Of a DNA stretch of 64,000 nt, positions 35,290 to 47,078 are shown one piece after another. The DNA lies in NCBI GenBank assembly GCA_029255685.2, contig CM055312.2:67966792-68030791 (forward strand), written 5' to 3'. This stretch comes from Silene conica (taxonomy: Eukaryota > Streptophyta > Magnoliopsida > Caryophyllales > Caryophyllaceae). Both the position numbers and the translations under genes were made by a program. Every line of letters begins with the position of its first letter. Position 1 is the stretch's first letter. The notes beneath the pieces were generated by a model. It had not been told where the DNA came from, did no database searches, and saw only the letters and a program-made list of their open reading frames with translations.

Positions 35290-36753
35290 AACCAATTTAT
35301 GATCATTAAATGAGTTAATCCAAGGTTTTATAGAGATATTAAGAAGGCATTTATTATTTTACGGGCTATCACGTACACTCGAGAGTTTACTAAGTGTATA
35401 ACAAATGTAGCGGTTTTGGGTTTTCTCGTCATAAAAAAAATCGGGTGATTATTATTGGGAGTGACAATCATGAAAATAATAATGCTATAATTGATTCTTA
35501 TCTTTTCAACTATTACATCTCGTACATTACTAAAAAAAGAAACATGATTTAATTTCATAGTTTTTAAAGTACGTTGCTCATTTTCATTTATTTAGTTATA
35601 ATAATCACATCGTTAGATCACTAAGTCATTAGAATTTATTTTAACAAAAGTTAATTCGTTATTATATAGATTAGTTTTATATTATATCGAGCACAATAAA
35701 TTTAAAACAAGGATTGTATTGTGTTTAACGAGTAGTAGGAAGAGTAGAACGTAGATTATCTACTCAAGAACATAGATCGATCATATATACCTCATATATC
35801 GATGATTTGCCGGATATTTTCCTTCAAATGTTGAAGGTCTTAAAAAATGGCTTATCACATCAAGCAAAATCCAAATAAATTTATAGAGCTCAAAAAAAAA
35901 TTTAATCATCTCATATCTTAGATGTTTGCAATTCGAAGTGTTGTTACTGTCTAGTAAATAGGATTAAAATCTAGATTTAAAGTGTTTGGTTCAATATTAG
36001 TCTGAAGCAGGAATGAAACATATAAAATGTGGAATATGATAAAAAAATATCGCAATTACACGCGTTTATTGAAAATAAATATTTAAAAGAAGCAAATTTA
36101 GACGTGATCTTTTAGAAAACAAAAATGATAATTCAAATAAACAAAAGAGATTCAGCGACAACATTTTAAGAAAAAAAATGTAATTCCTTCATATACTTTT
36201 ATTTTTCCCATTTCAATAAAATATAACTCAAAGCGGTTTTGTGTAGAGAGAGTAGTTGGCTTTTCTTATGCACATTTTAGTCAATCTAATACTTGTTATG
36301 TAATATTTACCATTTGTATATTCTTATCTTAAAATAAAACTCTCAAATTTTAACGATATACCAAATCATTATATCAAATTAAATCAATTATTGATCTTAT
36401 TTGTTTTAAGAACAAATTTTTTATTCATAATTAAATATATTTATGAAAGTTATGTTATGTAAATCTTCAAATTTTCAAATTAGGTTTTCGCCTTTTAAAC
36501 GGTCGTTGGCTAACGGTTAGAGGGCATCACATTCCCAAGAATGATGTCGTTGGTGAGAGAAGGGTGGCAAAGGAGTGCATGGGCGTGGATGGATCCTGAA
36601 AAGTAGGGTTCGCTGGTGAATGTAAAAGGTGGCGACGATAGGTTGGAGTACGATTATTGTGAGATGCAGAGGTGGGCCGAGTCGGGTGCGTGGGAAGGTG
36701 TGGAAAATAAGCGTGAATGAGGGAAGGTGGTAGTTCGATGGAGGGAGCGAGGA
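35290..36753 (-). repeat. Array copy R5, with deletions
   Basis: Starts with a good TATA copy on the minus strand (CTATAAAACC, 35,333-35,324). One deletion joins AAAAAATGGCTT to ATCACATCAAGC at about 35,853. Another ends the unit inside its GC-rich block at about 36,753 (GAGCGAGGACAATC). It is otherwise colinear with R2. Confidence 0.8.
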
Positions 36754-37385
36754 CAATCAAGAAGGTGTTTATTATTTTACGAGCTATCAACTACATTCGA
36801 GAGTTTACTAAGTGTATAACAAATGTTGCGGTTTTGGGTTCTTTCGTCATAAAAAAAATCGTGTGATTATTGTGAGTGACAATCAGGAAAATAATAATGC
36901 TATAATAGATTCTTATCTTTTCAGCTATTACGTCTCGTACATTACTAAAAAAAGAAACATGATTTAATTTCATAGTTTTTAAAGTACGTTGCTTATTTTC
37001 ATTTATCTAGTTATAATAATCAAATCGTTAGATCACTAAGTTATCAGATTTTATTTTAACAAATGTTAATTCATTATTATATATATTAGTTTATATTATA
37101 TCGAGCACATTAAATTTCAAACGAGAATTGTATTGTGTTTAACGAATAGAAGGAAGAGTAGAACGTAGATTATTTACTTAAGAACATGGATCGATCATAT
37201 TTACCTCATATATATATATATGGATGATCTGTCGGATATTTTCCTTCAAATGTTGAAGGTCTTAAAAAATGGCTTCTCAATAACTTGATTAGGAGACTAT
37301 ATACAATTTGAAATAACTAAGATCTCTCAAATTCTCAATAATTTAATAAGAGATTGTCTATATTAAGTGTACAATAATACTATTA
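36754..37385 (-). repeat. Array copy R6, left part
   Basis: Begins past the TATA position, which the deletion at 36,753 removed. It runs to TATTA (37,381-37,385), the target site of the first Copia element, and resumes at 47,079. Confidence 0.85.
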
Positions 37386-38575
37386 TGTTGGAGTAAGTGT
37401 CCTCCACAATAGTGTGATCACGTCAATGATATAAATCATTGACAAATCTCTGTAAAAGAATATTCATGGGATGATTCTTTATTATAGTCAACTGGTCAAC
37501 ATTAATCGGTAATGATTGGCTTGCTAGAGTTTGACATTACTGTCGTAATGACGGTGGTGGCCAGTTGATCCCTTTAGGTCACACCTATAGGACAACTCTC
37601 TTAATGATAAATTAAATAACTGTATATTAATACGAGTTAGTTCATTTCTAGTTCATAATTATGTGAGGAGAAAATTTATAATAAGATTATAAATTAAAAT
37701 ATTTTATTGATCGAAATGTCATCACTAATATTTATATGTTTATGAAACGTAAATTTGCTCGGATGAATTATTTTAAACTACAATTGTTGTAGTAACAAAG
37801 CATGATTAATTAGATGTATGTAATTATTTTAATTACTATTAATTTTACGAATAAAGTGTTTAAAAAGTTTAACTACAAATTACGTAAAATAATATGATCG
37901 ATGTATTTGATCCATATCATATTAACGAGTATTGTGTATAGGTTCAGTTCGGTTAAATGGACCGTGTGACATACACACATACACAAACATAACACATTAT
38001 AAGATAATGTGAGAAACATCTAAAAACATCATATTAAATGCTATGTTTAAAGAGGGAACATTTGTAGGGTTTGAGGTGCCCATGTATTGGGCACTCTCCC
38101 CTACCCCATCCGGCCTCTTCTTTTGTGAAGAACAAAAGAAGGCCTTGTTCCTTTGTTCATTAATTCTTGTGTTGAATTAGGATTTTGTTCTTAGAGAGAA
38201 AAATTACTCTTGTTTTCTCCTCTCCAAAACCGAGCAACCTCCCTCCATAATTCTATTTTGATACTAGCATTTTGTATTAGATTTCTAGCAAAATAAATAC
38301 AAAATACATTGAGTGTAGTGTGTCTTGGTGCATATCTTTTGGAGGTCATCTCTTTGAAGGCTCAAGGAGGATCATTCCCGTGTTGTAAGCTCAAGAACAA
38401 GTGAAGAAGGTGTCTTCACTTGTGCCCTTAATAACCGTGTATTGCAATGTAAGGGCATACGATTTTCTCCCTTAATCTCGTTTGTTTTAAGTTAAGCATG
38501 CATAAGTTCATTAGGTTATAAGATGAACTTATTAGTATGACTTTAAATAGGTATAAAACCTAACAATTGGTATCA
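37386..38575 (+). repeat. Copia-1 5' LTR
   Basis: TGTTGGAGTAAG...CCTAACA. It contains GTGTGACATACACACATACAC and a pyrimidine-rich end region. It is followed at once by the primer-binding site TTGGTATCAGAGCA (38,577-38,590), complementary to initiator tRNA-Met. Confidence 0.92.
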
Positions 38576-38590
38576 GAGCAAAGGTTGTTT

Positions 38591-41154
38591 GCATGCTTAA
38601 TCGGTTATTGTTTTTCCGAGTTTTGAGACTTAAAATAAAACTATTATTTTCGAGATTTATAAGATATATCACTCGACATTTTATGCATGTTATATAATCT
38701 GGTCCTAAATTAAATTTAGGTTATTTTGATAATTTATGGAATTTATTTTGTTCATTATATAAATTTTAATCATTTTTATGCATTTTAAGGGTAAAATCGT
38801 TTAAAAATGGTTTAATCTAGATAGAAAAAGTTTCTGCCCTTAATTTTTCACACGACCTCACATGCATATTTTACTTATTGTATGTAAAATTTGGTACAAA
38901 ATCAAGTTGTATAGCATGTTGAAGGCTAGCAAAGGCAGTGCTGGTCTACGTTTGTCCAGATCAGTAGCAGGAATGCTATTGGTTGGAAGTTGCAGCAGGT
39001 TCAGTAGAGTAGCAAGTCTGATTATCGGTGCTCTGATGTTGAAATCAACAGAGCAGTAGCAGCAGGCAGGAGCTTGCTATGTGGCAGACTGGCAGAGGCA
39101 GTCTGCGCAACTGTTGCTGATGGCAGAAGTGCAGTAGCTTTGTTACTGATCAGTAAAGTAGCAGGGCTGCTATGGGGTGAGTTTGACTGGTCATGATGCA
39201 TTTCAGATGCTGAAATCGTGAGGGAAGCGAAGGCTTCAGAGAAGAGTACACAAGGCCGAGCATTAACATCGTATTTTTGTATTTAAGTTCATGTAGAATC
39301 ATGTACATTGTTTTGAGAATGGAAGGGTATATATATTGATTTTGTAATTAATTATTATCTTAATATAAAAATTACATTTACCCAAAAATATATTATTGGA
39401 ATATATATATTTTTTTAAAATTTTATTTGAGCAACGGCAACGGTTTTTAAAAATGACCATTGCCTTTTATATACATAAGGCAACGGTTGCTGTTAGTAAC
39501 CGTTGCCAAAAGTAACTTTTGGCAACGGTTACTAAAAGCAACCGTTGCCAAAAAATACTTTTGGCAACGGTTACTAACAGCAACCGTTGCCAAAACTTAC
39601 TTTTGGCAACGGTTTATAATCGTTGCCGTAGGTGATTGTTTACGGCAACGCCCCGATTTACAACGGTCGTGGAATCGTTGCCATATGTGCTTTTTGACCG
39701 TTGCCAAATGACATTTCTGTACTAGTGTTTATTTGATAAAAACCGTATTTAGAGGCATTTTTGGTTAAAAATATATGATATTTCGAATTAAATCTCGAAA
39801 ATTTTAACCAAAATTTTTGACATTATAAATATTAAAGTAATATTTCAGAATGTTCAAGAAATTAAAATCCAAATTTCGAAATTATTGTAATTTATCTGGA
39901 TTAATTACGTAAAGGTTATGTATTTCAAGGCCTAAATGAACAATAATAATAATTAAAGGGTTAATTATAATCAAAATTATTAATGACTAATTTTGAGTCC
40001 TAAAATGTGTTAGGATATTATTGAGAACATAAATTAATTTATGTTTTAATTTATGCATTTTTAAAAGGTTAAAAGTTGCAAAATCCCATAAAACCGGTTT
40101 ATATTTGACCTAATAAATAATTAGGGCGATTTGGCATTAAAATGAACATATTATATCATAATTATGTTGCTGCGTTTTTAGTACGAATGTCATATTTTTA
40201 TTGTATAATTTTGAATTATGTAATTTATTCTAGTATGGCCTTAGATAATCGGTAATTCACGTAATGTAAGGGGTTATTGATTCGGTTGTAATTTGTGATC
40301 TCGTATCACTTTGTTGTACTTATTTCTATTTTATATTGTACAAAGTAGATAGAAAATAAAATTGTAATATTTGTAATTCGGAGTTCCCAAGGCGTTGCAT
40401 TCCCATAAGGAGTCCAAGACGGTGTTCCTCAAGTTGTGTGCCGAGAAGCCCTAGGGACCAAGGAGTTGATTTCCGAATTGTATTTTGTTTATTTTATTTT
40501 CCTTTAGGAAAGGCCATACTAGGAATTTTATTTATTTCGCTTTGCATTTGTTTTAATATGTTGCATGCATAGCCAAATCGCCATTAAGATGATATGCATA
40601 TCGAGTTTCGAGTCTTCAACGTATCATTTTATTATCGATAATTCACCTAACTAGTTCACTTAAAAGGGGATAGATAATATTTGATAAGATCTCTTACGTT
40701 TTAAATATTGAGACTTGGCCTTGCCAAAGAAAAGAACTCATGAATCCCTTCTTCACAAGAAAGTAGGCTCGGCTACACCGGGGTGCTAAAATTGTTACGT
40801 TGGGTAAGTGGGGTAATAAGATTACACTCGTAGTATTTGTTTGATCTCATCGAAAGTATTCGTAACCGTAGTTGCAATAAGTTCGGGCTAAAGATAGAAA
40901 TTAATGTTATTTTATCGACCGAGAATTCGAATGTAGAATCGATTAAGTGTTAATCCACCGAATTATGTTAACAAGGGATGAATCGGCTATACCGTGCCCA
41001 AGTTGATATGGATTTGGATCTCGGGATCATTTGCTTGATTGTGTAAGAGATCATTAAGTGAATGCTAAGCTTGTTTAAATATGTTTGACAAGTGTTTAAA
41101 ATGATGAACGTTAATTTTTTCCTTCATTTCCGTTTTTGTAGTTACTTAACCGCA
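38591..41154 (+). other. Copia-1 leader, noncoding, with inserted material
   Basis: 2.5 kb lies between the primer site and the first gag-like frame, far longer than in compact Copia elements. It includes a GC-richer stretch at 38,930-39,260 (GCAGTAGCAGG-like words) that I do not recognise, the CACTA-like fragment at 39,431-39,727, and ordinary leader-like sequence after that. Most of gag, including the core of the UBN2-type domain, seems to be missing. Confidence 0.5.
39431..39727 (-). mobile_element. CACTA-like terminal fragment
   Basis: The right end, read on the minus strand, is CACTAGTACAGAAATG, a CACTA-type terminus close to that of the full CACTA element ending at 62,013. Inside are several palindromic subterminal words such as GGCAACGGTT...AACCGTTGCC. 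There is no CACTA terminus on the left. Instead the same 9 bases, TTTATTTGA, flank both sides (39,422-39,430 and 39,728-39,736). It may be a one-ended or deleted CACTA, or a MITE of another class. Confidence 0.55.
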
Positions 41155-41550
41155 ATGGATTCATTCAACCCTATCACTATTGATTCTTGTCATAATGTTT
41201 TTGACGATATATGCAACCAAAAAAACATTGATACTACTAGAGAAGTTCATTTCGGAACGGGTCCGGATGGCAATGTTAACTTTATCACTTCTCTCCCACC
41301 TCCCAAAGGCCCACTTCTTGACACGGCTTATATTGATGAGCTAAACGAAGAATTGGATGCCTTATACTTGAAAGAAAGAGCTTATGATGAAGCTAGTGGG
41401 AGTTCTAGCAAGAAGGGTCTTGCAAAGATAAAGAAGAAGAAAAGAAAGTTACAAAAGGGGCGATGCCATTATTTTAGTGTCATGGGCCATTGGAAGATGA
41501 ATTGTCCTAAGTACTTACGTCACATTCAAGAAGGTTTTGTAATTCCGTTA
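41155..41550 (+). pseudogene. Copia-1 gag remnant
   Basis: The frame from 41,155 encodes a short gag-like N-terminus, a Lys-rich linker (KIKKKKRKLQKGR) and a damaged zinc knuckle. In CHYFSVMGHWKMNC the second Cys of CCHC has become Phe. At about 130 codons it is much shorter than a normal Copia gag, so an internal deletion is likely. The frame is then interrupted by the MITE at 41,551. Removing the MITE and one TTA copy lets the frame run on into the protease region. Confidence 0.7.
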
Positions 41551-41998
41551 GGCCGCGTTTGGAAACACGAAAATGATTTCAATTTGATGATTTCAATTGT
41601 AGAAATCAAAATGTTTGAATTCAATTCGAAATCCAATTCCAAAAGTTCGTTTGGGAAACCCGTGGATTTGGAATTGGAATTGGGCGAGACGGATATTGGT
41701 CGAAGTGATCGAAAATTTTTTATTTGGGAAAAATAAAAATTTTCCCGGAAAATATTCGCGATCGAAAAAAATGTCGAAAATTAAAATATTACGATTAAAT
41801 TTGAATATAAAAAGACGTAAATAGTGATGGAATTGAAATAACTAGTATATGGTAGAGATTTGAGAGACTCAAATTTTAACTATGTTGGAATTGGTAAAGA
41901 ATTGAGCCAATTCCAATTCCAAATTCTAGAGGTTTCCAAACACTTGAAATGTTTCAATTACGGAATGCAATTTCAATTCCGGGTTGCCAAACATGCTC
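41551..41998. mobile_element. Tourist-like MITE (PIF/Harbinger) inside Copia-1
   Basis: 448 bp with imperfect terminal inverted repeats: the left end begins GGCCGCGTTTGGAAAC, and the right end reverse-complemented begins GAGCATGTTTGGCAAC. TTA is duplicated on both sides (41,548-41,550 and 41,999-42,001). TTA target and G..C..GTTTGG ends are hallmarks of PIF/Harbinger MITEs. The inside is rich in TTTCAATT/AATTGAAA words and has no transposase. Confidence 0.88.
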
Positions 41999-42001
41999 TT
42001 A

Positions 42002-42448
42002 GGTAATTCCAAATCTGAAATTTTTGTTATTGACATTAATTTTGCATCCAACACAACATGGGTATTGGATACTAGTTGTGGTTCTCACCTTTGTAATCGT
42101 TTGCAGGGTTTAAGAGAAGTGGAGAAGATACACAAGGGTGATATGGATCTCCGACTAGGAAATGGAGCTCGGGTAGCGGCTACTTCAAAAGGAACTTGCA
42201 CTCTTGCCTTATCAAGTGGATACGAGTTACAGTTAAATAATTGTTATTTTGTACCATCTCTTTCCAAAAACATTATTTTTGTTGCAATGTTAGACATTGA
42301 AGGATATAGTTTTTCCATTAAGAACAATTGTTGTGTTATTTCTAAAAATGACATGGTTGTTGGCCATGCTTCATCAATTAATGGAATTTATGTTTTGGAA
42401 ACTTCGAACTCGTCTCACGATGTCTATAACATTCAACCAAAAGGATAA
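42002..42448 (+). pseudogene. Copia-1 protease region
   Basis: The frame contains WVLDTSCGSHLCN, the Copia aspartic protease site in the DTS variant, and LSKNIIFVAMLD, typical of the region after it. It ends in a stop at 42,446 where the polyprotein should continue. Confidence 0.75.
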
Positions 42449-43353
42449 AGACAAATGACCCAAATGAATCGTATGTTTGGCATTGTCGACTTGGTCATAT
42501 AAATGAGAATCGCATCAAAAGATTGGTAAAGACCAATATTATTAAACCATTCGAATATGAATCATAGGGTACATGCGAGGCTTGTCTTCTAGGAAAAATG
42601 ACTCGTAATCCCTTTAGTGGTAAAGGAACACGAGCTAGTGAATTGTTAGGGCTCATACATACGGATGTATGTGGACCACTAACAATCACCGCTAGGGGAA
42701 ATTATGATTATTTCATTACCTTCACCGATGATTTAAATAGAATTGGGTATATCTACTTAATGAAATATAAGAGTGAAACATTTAAGAAATTTAAAGAATT
42801 TCAAAATGAAGTTGAAAACCAACTCGACAAAAGGATTAAGGCACTACGATCTGATCGTGGTGGTGAATATCTTAGTAACGAATTTGATTCACATCTAAAA
42901 GAATGTGGCATTGTGTCACAACTTTCACCTCCGGGGACGCCACAACTTAATGGTGTGGCATAAAGGAGGAATCGAACCTTATTAGATATGGTCCGATCGA
43001 TGATGAGCCAAACAGACTTACCTGATTCGTTTTGGGGATTTGCGATCCTCACCGCCATCAAATCGTTGAACAATAGTCCAACGAAAGCGACCGATAATAC
43101 TCCATATGAGATGTAGAAGGGAAAGGTTCCTAACTTATCCTATATGAAGATATGGGGATGTGAGGCTTATGTCAGGGTAAAGACCGATGACAAACTTGCT
43201 CCACGATCCGAAAAATGCATTTTTGTTGGTTATCCAACCACCTCACGTGGCTACCACTTCAACAAACCTCAAGAAAACAAAGTGTTTGTGTCTTCTGAGG
43301 CTGTCTTTTTAGAAAAGGAATTTATTTCTAAAAGACAGTGGGAGAAATTTTGA
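42449..43353 (+). pseudogene. Copia-1 integrase region, disrupted
   Basis: After the pre-integrase box (WHCRLGHINENRIKRL, about 42,477) come CEACLLGK, the first catalytic Asp in HTDVCGPL (about 42,660) and the second in SDRGGEYLSNEF (about 42,855). Stops occur at about 42,567 and 42,961. The latter replaces the codon that normally encodes the catalytic Glu (TPQLNGVA then a stop), and the family motif continues in the same frame (RRNRTLLDMVRSMM). The C-terminal part (MKIWGCEAYVR, KCIFVGYP) is open from 43,144 to 43,353. Confidence 0.8.
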
Positions 43354-45118
43354 ACTTGATGAAATTCGAGAAGTTCAAGAGCCACAAACTGAAGCTGAGA
43401 CAGACGAAGATGTTCCTTCTTCTTCTACTTCGGTACCTATTCAACCCAGGAGGTCGAGTAGGGTTCCACATCAACCTGATAGGTATGTTGGACTGATTGA
43501 GGAAGATGGTAGCCTAGACATATTACTTTTGGAAAGTGATGAGCCTACCACTTACAAAGCTGCAATCTCTAGTCCCGACTCCGCAAAATGGCAAGAGGCC
43601 ATGATATCCGAAATGGATTCTATGCATCAAAACCAAGTATGAGACTTGGTAGACTTGACTAAAGAGACGAGACCTCTCCAATGCAAGTGGATCTTCAAGG
43701 TGAAGAATGGTATAGAAGGACATGATGATGTCTATAAAGCTAGGCTAGTAGCTAAAGGGTTTTCCCAAGTTCAAGGTCTTCATTATGATGAAACCTTTGC
43801 TCCGGTAGCCATGCTAAGATCCATTAGGATAATGTTAGCGATTTCCGCATTTCATAACCATGAAGTGTGCCAAATAGACGTCAAAACCGCCTTCTTAAAT
43901 GGGTATTTAAAGGAGGATGTGTATATGATACAACCTGAGGGTTTTGAAGATCCTAAAAATCCTAACAAGGTGTGCAAACTTAAGAAATCCATCTATGGTC
44001 TTAAGCAAGCATCCAGGAGTTGGATTCATCGCTTCAATGAAGTCATAAAAGAGAATGGTTTTACTCGAAGTGTCGAGGAACCTTGTCTATATATGAAATT
44101 CAGTGGGAGCAACGTTGTATTCCTAATCTTGTATGTGGATGACATACTACTCATTGGAAATGATGTTCCAATGCTCTCATCAGTTAAAGGATGGTTAGGT
44201 AACCATTTTCAGATGAAAGATTTAGGAAATGCACAATGCATATTAGGTATCCGGATCTATAGAGATAGGTCCAACAGGATAATGACACTAAGTCAAGAAT
44301 CTTATATCGATAAGATTCTACGACGATTCAACATGGGAAATTCCATGAGAGGTTTTATCCCAATGGGAAGTGGAATTGTATTGAGAAAATCTCAGTCTCC
44401 CACGGAGCACAAAGATGTTGAACGCATGAAATTGATCCCTTATGCTTCCGCCGTGGGATCTATCATGTACGCCATGATATGCACTCGTCCAGATGTCTCA
44501 TATGCTTTAAGCATGACTAGTAGATATCAAGCAAATCCAGGAGAAAGTCACTGGATTGCAGTCAAGAATATCCTTAAGTACTTAAGAAGAACTAAGGATT
44601 CATTTTTAGTGTTTGGAGGGGAAGAAGATTTGTGTGTAAAGGGTTACACAGATGCAAGCTTCCAAACGGATAAAGACGATTATAAATCCCATGCTGGATT
44701 TGTCTTTATCTTGAATGGTGGTGCCATTAGTTGGAAAAGCTTCAAAGAACCAGTCGTTGTGGATTCTACTACGGAAGCAGAGTACATTGCAGCATCAGAA
44801 GCTGATAAGGAAGTAGTATGGATAAGGCAATTCATCGAGGGACTAAGGGTAGTGCCAAATGCTGAAGATCCTATCACCCTCTAATGTGATAACAGTGGTG
44901 CTGTCTTTCAGGCTAAGGAGCCGAAGTCTAGCAATAAATCTAGACATGTACCAAGAAAATATCATGTAATTCGGGATTTCATCGATAGGAAGGAAATAGC
45001 GATTTGTAACGTTGGGACAGACGATAATGTGGCTGATCCCTTAACCAAACCCTTGTCGCAAGTTAAGCATGATTCTCATGCTCGTTCTATGGGTCTTAAG
45101 TGTTTACCCAATGTGTAA
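43354..45118 (+). pseudogene. Copia-1 reverse transcriptase/RNase H, disrupted
   Basis: A linker with RRSSRVPHQPDRY is followed by the reverse transcriptase: LVAKGFSQVQG, DVKTAFLNGYL, KSIYGLKQASRSW and the catalytic YVDDILLIG at about 44,132. RNase H follows with GYTDASF and STTEAEYIAAS. A Trp codon has become a stop at about 43,640. Another stop at 44,882 breaks RNase H just before CDNSGAV. The family end (VADPLTKPL) is followed by the natural stop at 45,116-45,118. The catalytic residues survive, but the polyprotein cannot be made. Confidence 0.85.
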
Positions 45119-45919
45119 TTGATTATATGATATGAAATGGAAAAAAAATGTTGTTTTTGCGTTCATATAAGATAATCTTGTTCATCGTTTAAGTTTTAAT
45201 TATAACTTGTTTTATTTTACATACTTTGTTAAATCCAAACGGGATTGTATGACAATTACTGAACCCCGTTAAGGTGAACTGCATTAACTTAGTAACGCCC
45301 CTAGTCACTTATATGAGGTGACGTCTCGAAGTGATTAGATTATGATGCGATTGATGGTGAGTTCTGACACCATAGAGTCATAAGAGATGACTAGTCGGTC
45401 ATATAGACAGACTGTAAGGTACACTTGTGTCGGGCAGTGACCGCTTATAGAGTTATTTGGAATTCAATGGAGCCTGGTCGTGGCAAGAGCTACTATATTT
45501 ATATTCTTATGAGTCGATTCTTAGACTAGAGATTGGTCATTCTAAAGTGACATAGTTCAGAGTGACTTTAATTTATGCTCTACGATCTTCCGTAAAAGGG
45601 GTCAAATGGGCATCTTTTAGGTCATAATGAACGATGTTAGCTGAAGAGAACAGTTGGATAGAAATTGTTCTACCCCTTGTCAGGGTTATCTTTAATCTCA
45701 AGGCCACTCGAGGAGTAGTGAACTGGAAATGCGTGGCCACGCTCGGAGGATATCTATGGTAGATGATTCCGGTCTAACAGTTACACTCCATATCGAGAAA
45801 GACCACTATTGATTTGATCACGTGCAAGTACGACCTGTAAGACACCTTGCATTGAATGGGAGATGATGTAATATGACAAGAGAATCGGTGATCCACACTT
45901 GTGAGGACAAGTGGGAGAT
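45119..45919 (+). other. Copia-1 3' untranslated region and polypurine tract
   Basis: About 800 noncoding bases separate the last codon from the 3' LTR, ending in the purine tract GGACAAGTGGGAGAT right before TGTTGGAG at 45,920. Nothing else is recognised. Confidence 0.7.
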
Positions 45920-47073
45920 TGTTGGAGTAAGTGTCCTCCATAATAGTGTGATCACGTCAATGATATAAATCATTGACAAATCTCTGTAAAAGAATATTCA
46001 TGGGATTATTCTTTATCATAGTCAACTGGTCAACATTAATCAGTAATGAATGGCTTGCTAGAGTTTGAGGTTACTGTCGTAATGACGGTGGTGGCCAGTT
46101 GATCCCTTTAGGTCACACCTATAGGACAACTCTCTTAATGATAAATGAAATAACTGTATATTGATACGATTTAGTTCATTTCTAGTTCATAATTATGTGA
46201 GGAGAAAATTTATAATAAGATTATAAATTAAAATATTTTAGTGATCGAAATGTCATCACTAATATTTATATGTTTATGAAACGTAAATTTGCTCGGATGA
46301 ATTATTTTAAATTACAATTGTTGTAGTAACAAAGCATGATTAATTAGATGTAAGTAATTATTTTAATTACTATTAATTTTACAAATAAAGTGTTTAAAAA
46401 GTTAAACTACAAATTACGTAAAATAATATGACCGATGTATTTGATCCATATCATATTTACGAGTATTGTGTATAGGTCCAGTTCGGTTAAATGGACCGTG
46501 TGACATACACACATACACAAACATAACACATTAAAAGATAATGTGAGAAACATCTAAAAACATCATATTAAATGCTATGTTTAAAGAGGGAACATTTGTA
46601 GGGTTTGAGTTGCCCATCCGGCCTCTTCTTTTGTGAAGAACAAAAGAAGGCCTTGTCCCTTTGTTCATTCATTCTTGTGTTGGATTAGGGTTTTGTTCTT
46701 AGAGATAAAAATTACTCTTATTTTCTCCTCTCCAAAACCGAGCAACCTCCCTCCATAATTCTATTTTGATACTAGCATTTTGTATTAGATTTCTAGCAAA
46801 ATAAATACAAAATACATTGAGTGTAGTGTGTCTTGGTGCATATCTTTTGGAGGTCATCTCTTTGAAGGCTCAAGGAGGATCATTCCCGTGTTGTAAGCTC
46901 AAGAACAAGTGAAGAAGGTGTCTTCACTTGTACCCTTAATAACCGTGTATTGCAATGTAAGGGCATACGATTTTCTCCCTTAATCTCGTTTGTTTTAAGT
47001 TAAGCATGCATAAGTTCATTAGGTTATAAGATTAACTTATTAGTATGACTTTAAATAGGTATAAAACCTAACA
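45920..47073 (+). repeat. Copia-1 3' LTR
   Basis: 1,154 bp, colinear with the 5' LTR except for scattered substitutions and the loss of a block (TATTGGGCACTCTCCCCTAC region of the 5' LTR). Confidence 0.92.
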
Positions 47074-47078
47074 TATTA

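Larger units (their letters stand above)
37381..47078 (+). mobile_element. Degenerate Ty1/Copia element (Copia-1)
   Basis: A full-length but dead Copia element between TATTA target duplications (37,381-37,385 and 47,074-47,078). LTRs of 1,190 and 1,154 bp begin TGTTGGAGTAAG and end CCTAACA. They differ by many substitutions and a ~26-36-bp indel near 38,080/46,610, so this insertion is clearly older than the Gypsy element. The coding region has several stops and shifts and contains a MITE. A CACTA-like fragment lies in the leader. Confidence 0.92.
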
